Shown: positions 1-6,590, counted from the stretch's first letter. The stretch is DNA of 12,854 bases from Candidatus Corynebacterium faecipullorum (GCA_019114925.1 DXEO01000018.1:1-12854), one strand, 5' to 3'. Notes: generated by a model not told the origin, from the sequence alone. Program-made: numbers and translations.

Positions 1-50
1 TGGTGATCATCATCGGGCTGATGATTCTGGTGGGCGAGCTGCTAGCGTGA
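1..50 (+). CDS. C-terminal end of a small membrane protein, probably DUF202/YidH family (partial)
   Basis: Only the last 15 codons are inside the window, in the frame starting at base 3, ending with TGA at 48-50. They encode a hydrophobic run, VIIIGLMILVGELLA, which looks like a final membrane helix. The TGA overlaps the GTG start of the next gene (GTGA, 47-50), a translationally coupled arrangement. YidH/DUF202 proteins are often encoded as adjacent pairs, so this is probably the first partner. The family assignment rests mainly on context, because no diagnostic motif is visible in this fragment. Confidence 0.55.
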   Translation, partial: VIIIGLMILVGELLA

Positions 51-346
51 GCGAGCTTTTTGATCCCGGCCTCCAACCCGAGCGCACCCGCTTAGCCTGG
101 CAGCGCACGGGGCTTGCGGGTCTAGTCGCGGGGTTGCTTGTCGTGCGCTCCGTCGCACCCTGGGCGGCCGTGATTGTCGGGGTAGTGGTGGCCATCGTGT
201 TGTGGCTGGCCACCTCCAAGCTTCGCAATACCGATGACATCCTCTCCCGCGCCACTTCGCCCGCGTTGCCTGGTGCAGTGGCTCTCGCCTCGGTTGCACT
301 GGGGACAATGCTTCTTGGTGTGGTGGCATTCGTCGCCGTCTGGTAG
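47..346 (+). CDS. DUF202 family inner membrane protein
   Basis: A 99-residue membrane protein starting with GTG. The N-terminal motif LQPERTRLAWQRT (residues 9-21) is the signature of DUF202 (YidH/YidG-like) proteins, in which an arginine-rich amphipathic stretch precedes the membrane helices. About three hydrophobic segments follow (roughly residues 22-36, 40-55 and 77-98). The 4-base overlap with the stop of the preceding gene fixes the start and indicates a two-gene operon. No biochemical function is established for the family that I can state with confidence. Family call is sure; role is unknown. Confidence 0.85.
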   Translation: MSELFDPGLQPERTRLAWQRTGLAGLVAGLLVVRSVAPWAAVIVGVVVAIVLWLATSKLRNTDDILSRATSPALPGAVALASVALGTMLLGVVAFVAVW

Positions 347-430
347 CACGGCTTGAGTAAACCCCCAGACCTGAAACCCGAAACCTCCTGCGGCGGAATC
401 AAGCGGGGTGCCCACACATTGGTGAGCATT

Positions 431-459
431 TTTTGCAGCTAATCTGCAAAAGATTTTGC
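431..459. promoter_or_regulatory. Overlapping palindromes (terminator or operator) between the DUF202 gene and the carboxylate transporter
   Basis: TTTTGCAG (431-438) and CTGCAAAA (444-451) form a perfect 8-base inverted repeat with a 5-base loop. The right arm then pairs a second way: GCAAAA (446-451) and TTTTGC (454-459) form another palindrome with a 2-base centre. The result is three alternating TTTTGC half-sites. The hairpin with T-rich flanks could terminate the DUF202 operon, but the repeated half-sites look more like an operator for the downstream transporter. Function is inferred only. Confidence 0.45.
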
Positions 460-485
460 TAACAGGGGTGAATCTGTGGCTTAAG

Positions 486-500
486 TGGGGGTAATGGGGC
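486..500 (+). promoter_or_regulatory. Tandem G-tracts resembling a RamA-type binding site
   Basis: TGGGGGT (486-492) and TGGGGC (495-500) are two G-tracts flanked by T and T/C, separated by two bases. Tandem tracts of this type are the described recognition pattern for RamA, the LuxR-type regulator of carbon metabolism in Corynebacterium glutamicum. They lie about 30 bases before a possible -10 element (TAGCCT, 532-537). A carboxylate transporter is a sensible target. G-rich motifs are common by chance in this genome, so confidence is low. Confidence 0.3.
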
Positions 501-548
501 GAAAGTGTTTGTTGGCTGTCTGTGGTCTCGATAGCCTAAGCGTGTAGG

Positions 549-587
549 CCCATTCAGTGATCCCGATAACTCTCTCAGCTGAATGGG
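549..587 (+). promoter_or_regulatory. 5' leader hairpin before the carboxylate transporter
   Basis: CCCATTCAG (549-557) and CTGAATGGG (579-587) are a perfect 9-base inverted repeat enclosing 21 bases. The element ends 17 bases before the strong Shine-Dalgarno AAGGAGG region (about 605-611). If transcription starts near 543 (TAGCCT at 532-537 as -10), the hairpin would be the first structure in the mRNA. It could stabilise the transcript or act as a protein-binding site. Confidence 0.4.
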
Positions 588-616
588 GGCTGGTTAACCA
601 GGAAAAGGAGGGGGAA

Positions 617-2191
617 ATGACTACCCCGCAAACTCACGTCTCAACTTCGCACACGGAGGGCGAGGACGACCGCGGCGTCGATACGCGCGAATGGCGCCGC
701 ATGGCCATTGGCCTCATTCTTGGTCTCGTTTTGGCCGCTCTTGTGTGGTTTCTCTTTCCCAGTAACGCCGTAGAAACGGTGCTGGAATCACCCGGCGCTA
801 AGGATGACGTCGAATACACCCAGGGCGCACTGCGCGCCGTAGCTGCCGTGACCATTCTCATGGGTGTGTGGTGGATGACGGAGGCTATTCCGCTGGCCGC
901 CACCGCGCTCTTGCCGCTGGTTATTTTTCCGCTGGCCGGTGTTGGCAGCATTAAGGATGTGGGCGCGCCTTATGCCTCATCCACCATTTTCTTGTTCATG
1001 GGCGGCTTCCTCATCGCCTTGGCCCTGCAGCGCTGGAACCTGCACCGTCGCATGGCGCTGTTCGTGGTCAAGGTGGTTGGTACCTCGCCTAAGCAGCTGA
1101 TCCTCGGCTTCATGCTGGCCACCGGCTTCTTGTCTATGTGGGTGTCCAACACCGCTACCGCGGTGGTCATGCTGCCGATTGGTATTTCGGTGCTTTCGCT
1201 GACTGCCGACGCCGTCGGTGGCATGCACAACCAGAAGAAGTTCGCCACCGCACTCATGCTCGGTATTGCGTACTCGGCGTCGATTGGCTCGCTGGGCACG
1301 CTCATCGGTACTCCGCCGAATGCGTTGCTGGCTGGCTACATGAAGGAATCTCACGACATCGTCCTCGGCTTTGGCAAGTGGATGATGGTGGGCATGCCGC
1401 TGGCATTCATCTTCCTGTTCATTGCCTGGTTCATGCTGATTACCGTGTTTAAACCGGAGATGGACAAGATTCCGGGTGGCCGTGAGCTCATCGATTCCGA
1501 GATTGAGAAGCTTGGCCCATGGACCGGCCCGCAGGTGATGACGGGCATCATCTTCCTCGGCGCCGCCTTGGCCTGGGTGATTATCCCGTTCTTCACCGGC
1601 AAGGAGTCGAACTACGACGACGCCATCGTGGGTATCGCTGCTGGCTTGCTGCTATTTATCATCCCGGCTGACACGAAGACCGGTGTGCGCCTACTGGACT
1701 GGAAGACTGCAAACGAGATGCCGTGGGACGTGCTCCTGCTCTTCGGCGGCGGCCTGTCCTTGTCCTCCATGTTCAACAAGTCCGGCCTGTCCCTATGGAT
1801 TGGTGAGATGGCCAAGGGTCTAGGCGGCCTGCCCATCATCCTGCTCATCGGTGCCGTGGCCCTGCTCGTGCTCTTCCTGACGGAGATCACCTCCAACACC
1901 GCAACTGCGGCAACCTTCCTACCGATTATGGGTGGTGTGGCCGTGGGTATCGGCCTGACCGAAAATGGCGACATCAACGTTCTGCTGCTCACCATCCCGG
2001 TGGCGCTGGCCGCAACCTGTGCCTTTATGCTGCCGGTGGCGACCCCGCCGAACGCGATTGCCTACGGCTCGGGCTACGTCAAGATCGGCGACATGATCAA
2101 GGGTGGTGTCGGCCTCAACCTGATTGGTTGCGTGCTCATCACCATCACTGTCTACCTCCTTGCCGTTCCGGTCTTTGGGTTGGTCCTGTAG
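617..2191 (+). CDS. DASS/SLC13 family sodium-coupled carboxylate transporter
   Basis: A 524-residue polytopic inner-membrane carrier of the divalent anion:Na+ symporter family, which imports dicarboxylates such as succinate, fumarate or malate, or related anions. Both family SNT motifs are present, at residues 177-179 (SNTATAVVMLP) and 426-428 (SNTATAATFLP), in the two inverted-repeat halves that bind sodium and carboxylate. GTPPNALL follows the first, and the C-terminal signature MLPVATPPNAIAYGSGYVK follows the second. A soluble N-terminal tail of about 30 residues precedes the first helix. I chose ATG 617 because AAGGAGG lies about 6 bases upstream; a GTG at 557 would extend the protein through the leader hairpin and has no good SD. 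C. glutamicum has a homologous dicarboxylate importer (DccT/DcsT), but the substrate cannot be read from sequence alone. Confidence 0.9.
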   Translation: MTTPQTHVSTSHTEGEDDRGVDTREWRRMAIGLILGLVLAALVWFLFPSNAVETVLESPGAKDDVEYTQGALRAVAAVTILMGVWWMTEAIPLAATALLPLVIFPLAGVGSIKDVGAPYASSTIFLFMGGFLIALALQRWNLHRRMALFVVKVVGTSPKQLILGFMLATGFLSMWVSNTATAVVMLPIGISVLSLTADAVGGMHNQKKFATALMLGIAYSASIGSLGTLIGTPPNALLAGYMKESHDIVLGFGKWMMVGMPLAFIFLFIAWFMLITVFKPEMDKIPGGRELIDSEIEKLGPWTGPQVMTGIIFLGAALAWVIIPFFTGKESNYDDAIVGIAAGLLLFIIPADTKTGVRLLDWKTANEMPWDVLLLFGGGLSLSSMFNKSGLSLWIGEMAKGLGGLPIILLIGAVALLVLFLTEITSNTATAATFLPIMGGVAVGIGLTENGDINVLLLTIPVALAATCAFMLPVATPPNAIAYGSGYVKIGDMIKGGVGLNLIGCVLITITVYLLAVPVFGLVL

Positions 2192-2199
2192 CCCTCCAA

Positions 2200-2220
2200 T
2201 AATGAAAAACGTTATCATTA
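2200..2220. promoter_or_regulatory. Zur box overlapping a leaderless promoter
   Basis: The left arm TAATGAaAA and right arm TTaTCATTA form a near-perfect 21-base palindrome around a central ACG. This matches the actinobacterial Zur operator type, which has TGA..AT..TCA-like arms. The right arm contains TATCAT (2213-2218), a good -10 hexamer. The spacing to ATG 2225 is 6 bases, so the mRNA probably begins at or next to the start codon. Zn-loaded Zur bound here would directly block RNA polymerase. Confidence 0.8.
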
Positions 2221-2224
2221 CGGG

Positions 2225-3292
2225 ATGGCTACACCCGTTACCGTGCTGTCCGGATTCTTAGGCAGCGGAAAGACCACCCTTCTCAACCACCTGCTTGCTA
2301 ACCATGAGGGGCGCAAGCTGGCGGTTGTGGTTAATGACTTCTCTGAGGTCAACATCGATGCCGCCCTCGTCGCCGGCGAGGGCCATCTTGAACGCGGTGA
2401 AGATCGCTTCGTTGAGCTCTCCAACGGCTGCATTTGCTGCACGTTGCGCGAGGACTTGATTGAGTCTGTCGGCAAGCTGGCTCGTTCCGGCCGCTTCGAC
2501 CAGATTGCCATCGAGTCCACCGGAATTTCTGAGCCCATGCCTGTTGCTGCCACTTTCGAGTGGGAGTTTGAAGATGGGGCCGCGCTTGCCAATGTCGCCC
2601 CTATCGACACCATGGTCTCCCTCGTTGATGCCTCCACGTTCCTGACTAACCTTCGCCGCGGCCGCAGCCTGGTCTCCGAGGGCATCGAGGCCACGCCCGA
2701 CGATGACCGGACCATCGCCGATCTCCTCGTGGATCAAGTCGAGTTCGCCGATCTTATCCTCATCACCAAGACGGACCTAGCGGAGGCCGCCGAAACCGAG
2801 CGTGTCATCGCCACCGTGCGTGCCATGAACCCCCGCGCCCGCGTCGTGCCGGTGACCAACGGAGTTATTGATCCCGCGCTGGTTCTCGACGCCCACCTTT
2901 ACGACGCCGCCACCGCCGCGACCTACCACGGCTACGCCGAGGAGCTGGCCAACCCGCACACCCCCGAAACCGAGGAATATGGCATCTCTTCGGTGGTCTT
3001 CCGTGCTGACCACCCTTTCAACCGCGAGTGCCTGCTCAAGGCCTTGCGCGCTAGCACTGGCTTAGTGCGCTCGAAGGGTTATTGCTGGATTGATGCCGAG
3101 CTGCGTGTGGCCCACGCCTGGCAGCAGGCCGGTCCCAACCTGCAGATCATGCCGGCCTCCTTGTGGGCCGCCAACGGTGTCACTCCCGGCATCGAGCTAG
3201 TGCTCATTGGCATCGACTTCGATCATGGGTCCACGCTTCAGTCCTTCCGTGACGCCGTGCTTTCTGACGTCGAAGTGGCCGCCCCTGTCTAG
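2225..3292 (+). CDS. Zinc-responsive COG0523 (CobW/YciC-like) P-loop GTPase, putative zinc metallochaperone
   Basis: A 355-residue G3E-family GTPase. Walker A is GFLGSGKTT (residues 10-18). The metal-binding CxCC motif is GCICC (68-72), typical of COG0523 metallochaperones. The ESTGISEP stretch (97-104) is the switch/Walker B region, and TKTD (181-184) replaces the NKxD guanine-specificity motif. A CobW C-terminal domain begins around residue 250 (YGISSVVFRADHPFNRE). No His-rich linker is visible. The Zur box at 2200-2220 places it in the zinc-starvation response, where such proteins are thought to deliver scarce zinc to client enzymes; related genes are in the Zur regulons of C. glutamicum and mycobacteria. 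The ATG at 2225 lacks an SD and is probably leaderless. Upstream gene: carboxylate transporter, stop 34 bases before. It is unlikely to be the cobalamin-synthesis CobW, because no cobalamin genes are nearby. Confidence 0.9.
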   Translation: MATPVTVLSGFLGSGKTTLLNHLLANHEGRKLAVVVNDFSEVNIDAALVAGEGHLERGEDRFVELSNGCICCTLREDLIESVGKLARSGRFDQIAIESTGISEPMPVAATFEWEFEDGAALANVAPIDTMVSLVDASTFLTNLRRGRSLVSEGIEATPDDDRTIADLLVDQVEFADLILITKTDLAEAAETERVIATVRAMNPRARVVPVTNGVIDPALVLDAHLYDAATAATYHGYAEELANPHTPETEEYGISSVVFRADHPFNRECLLKALRASTGLVRSKGYCWIDAELRVAHAWQQAGPNLQIMPASLWAANGVTPGIELVLIGIDFDHGSTLQSFRDAVLSDVEVAAPV

Positions 3293-3367
3293 CCCTTCAT
3301 CAAGGTGAACATGGGGTGAATTGCTATGCCCATTTCTTGAGTTAAAAACATGCATTGACATTGGGAT

Positions 3368-3396
3368 TTGTTAGTTCTCTGAAGTGTGGGTATAGT
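3368..3396 (+). promoter_or_regulatory. Promoter for tRNA-Arg
   Basis: TTGTTA (3368-3373) and TATAGT (3391-3396) are separated by 17 bases, a good sigma-70-type (SigA) pair, giving a start near 3403, about 55 bases before the mature tRNA. A separate TTGACA at 3355-3360 has no properly spaced -10. Confidence 0.6.
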
Positions 3397-3458
3397 TATT
3401 CCTCGTTGCACAGCAGAGCGCACACGCTCCGGCGTCAGGCACTGCGAACCAACGGACT

Positions 3459-3534
3459 GCGCCCGTAGCTCAACGGATAGAGCATCTGACTACGGATCAG
3501 AAGGTTGGGGGTTCGAATCCCTCCGGGCGCACCA
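3459..3534 (+). tRNA. tRNA-Arg (anticodon ACG)
   Basis: A complete cloverleaf is visible. The acceptor stem is GCGCCCG (3459-3465) with CGGGCGC (3524-3530); the D-stem is GCTC/GAGC; the anticodon stem is TCTGA/TCAGA. The loop CTACGGA carries ACG at 3492-3494. The T-arm holds TTCGAAT with one G-U pair, the discriminator is A3531, and CCA is encoded at 3532-3534. It decodes CGN arginine codons once A34 is deaminated to inosine by TadA, whose gene is at 8236 in this window. Confidence 0.97.
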
Positions 3535-3542
3535 AATTTCAG

Positions 3543-3560
3543 CCGCCTTCGGGCGGATTT
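3543..3560 (+). terminator. Hairpin after tRNA-Arg
   Basis: CCGCC (3543-3547), loop TTCG and GGCGG (3552-3556) form a stable tetraloop hairpin followed by ATTT and soon another TTTT. It starts 9 bases after the CCA end of the tRNA and probably ends the transcript. Confidence 0.7.
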
Positions 3561-3608
3561 ATCGTTTTCGACGCCGTGGGTTGGGCAAACTCAGTAGCGT
3601 TCTGAAAT

Positions 3609-4072
3609 ATGATCAAAGCGATTCTCTCTGCCATCCTGCTACTCTTCTCCTCGCTGTTTTTAGCTCGGACTCCTCGGAGCTGGCGGGGAGCTCGGAGGCG
3701 TGGGGGCTAAACGTCGCCCAGCACGGCACCATCACGAACACCCCTGCAGGTTTGGTCGAGGCAAACGATGAGTAGATGGAAAATATCACTGCTTTTAGGT
3801 GGGAGTCTGCGGCGAGCCCAGAGGATTTCTCTTTGAATTTCCAGGACCAGACGGTGTAGTTGCCCTGTAACGGTGGCGACTTCACCTTGGTGGACGGTGG
3901 CGTGGAGCTCAGTATCCTGACGGATAAGGCCTGCTCTGCAGGAAAAGTTGACCTTCCCTTCATTATGTTCCTGTCTGAACCGGCGAAGGTGATGGTGGAC
4001 CCCGATGAATCCGCAACACCTGAGCGCATTTACCTCGTGCGCGATGGCAAAGCTATCGCCCTTAGCCGCTGA
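3609..4072 (+). pseudogene. Decayed secreted lipoprotein with a META/HslJ-like domain
   Basis: ATG 3609 opens a signal-peptide-like sequence, MIKAILSAILLLFSSLFLA, but that frame soon loses coding character and stops at GGCTAA. From about 3660 the protein continues in another frame (codons starting at 3662, 3665 and so on) as SDSSELAGSSEAWGLNVAQ. It is then interrupted by TAG at 3773-3775 and again by TAG at 3857-3859 before running to TGA at 4070-4072. The segment after the second stop contains LPCNGGDFTL and, further on, ILTDKACS, matching the conserved Cys-Asn and later Cys of META-domain proteins. A net loss of 4 or 7 bases near 3660 would explain why the expected lipobox Cys is missing. 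No clear SD precedes 3609. One frameshift and two stops mark a true pseudogene. The family assignment is moderate, since only the Cys spacing supports it. Confidence 0.65.
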
Positions 4073-4128
4073 GACGCATATCTCGTAGCGCTGAGTGAAA
4101 CGCAGAGCTGAAAAAACACACAAATAAG

Positions 4129-4158
4129 AAGACCGGCCAGAGCCACTGGTCGGTCTTT
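4129..4158. terminator. Rho-independent-type terminator
   Basis: AAGACCGGCCAG (4129-4140), loop AGCCA and CTGGTCGGTCTT (4146-4157) give a 12-pair stem with one G-U. The T-run on the plus strand is short. On the minus strand the opposite side carries a stretch of T's (the AAAAAA at 4111-4116), so it may work in both directions. It separates the pseudogene from the next operon, ending 31 bases before the 4189 start. Confidence 0.75.
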
Positions 4159-4188
4159 AAACGTTTTCAACTGCAAGGAGATGAATAG

Positions 4189-5094
4189 GTGTCAGCGCGC
4201 GCCCGAATAGTGGGCCTCGATATTGCTCGTTCCTTGGTCATCATCGGGATGATTATTCTGCACATGGCCAACCTGGTCTGGAGCGCCAAAGTGGTGCTCT
4301 CCGGGCTGCCTGCGTCGGGGTTCGCCATTATCGCAGGAAGCACGATGATGATTCTTGCCCGCGACTACTCGCTGCGGGTCTTCCTCAAGCTGGTCGCCCG
4401 CGGCCTGATAGTCATGCTCATCGGCGTGTCCTTGCTGCCCGTGGGCGGTGAGATTCAGGTGGTGCTCGTCGTGATGGGCGCGGCCATGGCTCTTACCTCT
4501 TGGGTGCCGCCGCTGGCCACCGTGTGGAAGGTTCTGCTCTTCGCGCTGGCCACCGCGGGCGCCACGGTGCTCTACGCGCCGTACACCCTCCCGCAGGTTT
4601 ACCCCCTTGTGGCGTTCCTAGCGTACATGGTGGCGGGCATGCTGCTTTACGACGTCTACCTCACCCGCCCCACCCGCATCCAGATTGTTGCGACCGCGGT
4701 GGCCGCCGTCGTTACTGGCATCGGCCTGTGGCAGCGCTTTAACCCGGATATCGCCGGCTGGCTGCGCTTTACGGGGCATACGGGTGTGCTTGGTGAAATC
4801 CTTCTCTCCGTGGCGGTCACCGCGGTGGTGCTGCACCTGTGCTTAATCATTGGCCGTCAGCTGCCGCGCTTGACCTTCCCCTTCGCGGCATTGGGCTCGA
4901 TGTCGTTGACCATCTATATCCTGCACATTCTCACCGCACGCTATTGGCAAGCACACGTCTCGCTGCACAACACCATGGCGGCACTGGGCTTTGTGCTCGC
5001 GTTCCTGGTGCTCAGTGCGCTGTGGAAGAAGTTCTGTGGAAAGGGCCCGGCCGAGAGGGCCGTAGCTTGGGCAATCAAGGAGGTGGCCGCGTAA
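4189..5094 (+). CDS. Polytopic membrane protein, DUF418/HGSNAT-like putative acyltransferase
   Basis: A 301-residue protein with about nine to ten hydrophobic helices. The N-terminus RIVGLDIARSLVIIGMIILH (residues 6-25) has the R..GLD..R....GM....H pattern shared by DUF418, heparan-glucosaminide N-acetyltransferase-like and acyltransferase-3 membrane proteins. Near the C-terminus FPFAALGSMSLTIYILH resembles the DUF418 core. These families include enzymes that transfer acyl groups to cell-surface molecules, but no substrate can be assigned here. The start GTG 4189 has AAGGAG at 4175-4180, 8 bases upstream. The stop TAA (5092-5094) overlaps the ATG of the protease gene, so the two are translationally coupled. 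This suggests a shared envelope function. Confidence 0.75.
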   Translation: MSARARIVGLDIARSLVIIGMIILHMANLVWSAKVVLSGLPASGFAIIAGSTMMILARDYSLRVFLKLVARGLIVMLIGVSLLPVGGEIQVVLVVMGAAMALTSWVPPLATVWKVLLFALATAGATVLYAPYTLPQVYPLVAFLAYMVAGMLLYDVYLTRPTRIQIVATAVAAVVTGIGLWQRFNPDIAGWLRFTGHTGVLGEILLSVAVTAVVLHLCLIIGRQLPRLTFPFAALGSMSLTIYILHILTARYWQAHVSLHNTMAALGFVLAFLVLSALWKKFCGKGPAERAVAWAIKEVAA

Positions 5095-6211
5095 TGGTGG
5101 CACGAAAGATAACTGCTGTTGTGGCCAGCTCTCTGGTCGTGGGGCTGGGCGCTGCGCCGGCCATGGCCTTGGAATTCGCCCAGCCCGCCCCTCACTCGGA
5201 GGAAAGCGCCGCCGTGGCTGCGCTGCGCATGGGCAAGATCGGAAACTTCGGCGATTGCACCGGCACGCTCGTGGCCGAGCAATGGGTACTGACCGCCCGC
5301 CACTGCTTGGAGTCCGTCAACAACGAGGGCTCGCAGGCACGCTTTGGCCAGGGCAAGGACACCCTGTCTATGACGTGGATTCATGGGCTGTTTCGCCGAC
5401 TATCGACGCCGGCCTCATGCACCTGACCGAACCCGTCGAGGGCGTCAAGCCCGCCAAGCTAGCGGACGCGGTCCCCACCGCCGGCGAGAAAGGCCACTTC
5501 TACGGCTGGAGCAGCAGCTCCCGCATGGCCCGCAAAGGCCAGCTGCCGATGGCGGAGATGGAGGTAGGCGAGCTGCTGTCGGGTGGTACCCCGCCGGCGA
5601 GCCCAGACGAATCTGGTGAGAAGATGACGCCGGTGGCTCCGGGTGATTCCGGGGCCATGGCTCCTGGCGACATGGCAGTGCCTGATTCCGGTGGAATGGT
5701 CGCTCCCGCCCCTGGTTCGTCCGACGCTCCCCAGGTGATGGAGGGTGGCGATATGCCAGAGATCGCCGTTGGACCCGACGGCGCGGAAAGCATCCCGGCT
5801 GGTGAACTTGGGGGAGTGGGGCCGATGATTGCCGCTGCCATCATGGATGTGAAGTCTCTCAACGGCGAGGGTATGCAGGGCGGCGACTCCGGCGGGCCGT
5901 TCTTCGTAGGCGGCCGCCTCGTCGGTGTGGCCACGGCTGGAACGTCTAATGCGGACCCGGATCTGCCTTCCCCGACTGCGGCGATTACGTCCGTGGTCGA
6001 GGTCCGCGACTGGATTGAGGACGTCACCAGCGGCCGCGACACCGACGGCGTCCTCAACGCCGATAACTCCCCGGCGCCGCCGGCCACGATGCAGGTCAGT
6101 GCGCCCGTAGCTCTGACGGCCGGCGTGACCGGGGTGGTGGGCCTGATCGTGCTGGCCATTGCTTCGCGTTTGCTTCGCCGCAAGTCTGGTGCTGAGCGGG
6201 GTAGCAACTAG
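5094..6211 (+). pseudogene. Secreted, membrane-anchored trypsin-like serine protease (S1 family), broken by a one-base frameshift
   Basis: ATG 5094 has AAGGAGG at 5077-5083 and overlaps the preceding stop. Residues 1-24 are a signal peptide (KITAVVASSLVVGLGAAP...AMA). The catalytic His lies in LTARHC (His70). The frame then runs into nonsense ending at 5426. The remaining protein continues in the frame that ends at TAG 6209-6211: DVDSW, Asp105 in TIDAGLMHL, and Ser266 in GGDSGGPFF, numbered as if the frame were repaired. One extra C in the CCC run at 5362-5364 would join KDT to PVYDVDSW and give 372 residues. Asp to Ser spans about 160 residues, versus about 90 in typical trypsins, because of a Met/Pro/Gly/Asp-rich insert (about 5560-5815). 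The C-terminus carries a membrane helix (about 336-358) and an RLLRRK anchor. The frameshift could be real decay, phase variation or a sequencing error; everything else looks intact. Confidence 0.8.
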
Positions 6212-6214
6212 GCT
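6209..6214 (+). promoter_or_regulatory. Possible -10 element for a leaderless mRNA
   Basis: TAGGCT fits TANNNT and lies 8 bases before ATG 6223, which has no SD. The same spacing is seen before 7743 and 12031. It overlaps the stop of the protease gene. Confidence 0.4.
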
Positions 6215-6222
6215 GTTTCTCC

Positions 6223-6411
6223 ATGAAGGAGAAACTCGTTCCGTGTCTCATCGCTGGCGCCATCCTCGGCGTGGTCTTGTGGTTGGCCTCCGGCATGCTT
6301 TGGATGTTGCCGGTGGGCCTAGCGGCGGGCCTTGCTGGCTACCCGCTGCTGGGCATCACACGCGATGAGTCCCAAGCCCGCAAGCGCCGTGACGACACCT
6401 TCCGCGACTAA
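6223..6411 (+). CDS. Small membrane protein, 62 residues, unknown function
   Basis: The protein has two hydrophobic segments (about residues 5-22 and 26-45) and an Arg/Lys/Asp-rich cytosolic tail (RDESQARKRRDDTFRD), giving a positive-inside helical hairpin. The start is 11 bases after the protease stop with no SD, so it is either read through from the operon or uses its own leaderless promoter (TAGGCT at 6209-6214). I do not recognise a family. The coherent hydrophobicity and charged tail support a real gene. It is the last plus-strand gene before the convergent tyrA. Confidence 0.65.
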   Translation: MKEKLVPCLIAGAILGVVLWLASGMLWMLPVGLAAGLAGYPLLGITRDESQARKRRDDTFRD

Positions 6412-6465
6412 GCGTCCCGCACTGCCCTTCGCCGCCGCGCATGCTGCTTCACGGTCGGTCGCTAG

Positions 6466-6505
6466 ATGGCACCCCACAAACCGTCACCAAATGGCGCCCC
6501 ACAAA
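6466..6505 (+). repeat. Direct repeat pair in the intergenic region before tyrA
   Basis: ATGGCACCCCACAAA (6466-6480) and ATGGCGCCCCACAAA (6491-6505) differ at one base and are offset by 25 bases. They lie directly before the hairpin cluster at 6521-6590. The remainder of 6412-6674 contains no convincing gene. A short palindrome CAGAT-GCC-ATCTG is at 6593-6605. Confidence 0.6.
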
Positions 6506-6520
6506 AGGCATCCGCTAGAA

Positions 6521-6544
6521 GGCGTTTTAGGGGCCAAAAACGCC
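6521..6544. terminator. First GGCGTTTT hairpin between convergent genes
   Basis: GGCGTTTT (6521-6528) pairs perfectly with AAAACGCC (6537-6544) around an 8-base loop. The arms are the same as in the second hairpin at 6558-6590, so arms of the two can also pair with each other. It may be a terminator or a repeat-family element. Confidence 0.55.
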
Positions 6545-6557
6545 ATGTGCACGACCT

Positions 6558-6590
6558 AAAAGGCGTTTTTCAGGCGAGAAAACGCCTTTT
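6558..6590. terminator. Second, longer hairpin; bidirectional terminator candidate
   Basis: AAAAGGCGTTTT (6558-6569) pairs perfectly over 12 bases with AAAACGCCTTTT (6579-6590), with a 9-base loop. U-runs at both ends make it a good bidirectional terminator for the plus-strand 6223 gene and the minus-strand tyrA, whose stop is at 6675. Confidence 0.75.

Noticed and set aside
3355..3360. TTGACA as the -35 of the tRNA-Arg promoter
   Set aside because: No -10 lies at a 16-18 base distance; TTGTTA/TATAGT with 17 bases fits better.
3459..3534. Integration site in tRNA-Arg or tRNA-Ser
   Set aside because: No integrase gene and no repeated tRNA 3' end are present in the window.
3386..3775. 129-codon plus-strand ORF
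   Set aside because: It runs through tRNA-Arg and its promoter; only its last part is real, as a segment of the lipoprotein pseudogene.
3609..4072. TAG readthrough or recoding (such as pyrrolysine) in the lipoprotein gene
   Set aside because: A frameshift is also needed, and no recoding signal or machinery is visible; simple decay explains all three lesions.
4839..5093. N-terminal extension of the protease reading frame
   Set aside because: It overlaps the acyltransferase-like gene; the SD at 5077-5083 and the signal peptide fix the start at 5094.
5094..5426. Programmed ribosomal frameshift in the protease
   Set aside because: The site is a plain CCC run with no slippery heptamer or clear downstream structure, and the short product would hold only the catalytic His.
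6466..6590. CRISPR array
   Set aside because: There are only two copies of one repeat and two hairpins, with no regular spacing or spacer-repeat pattern and no cas genes.
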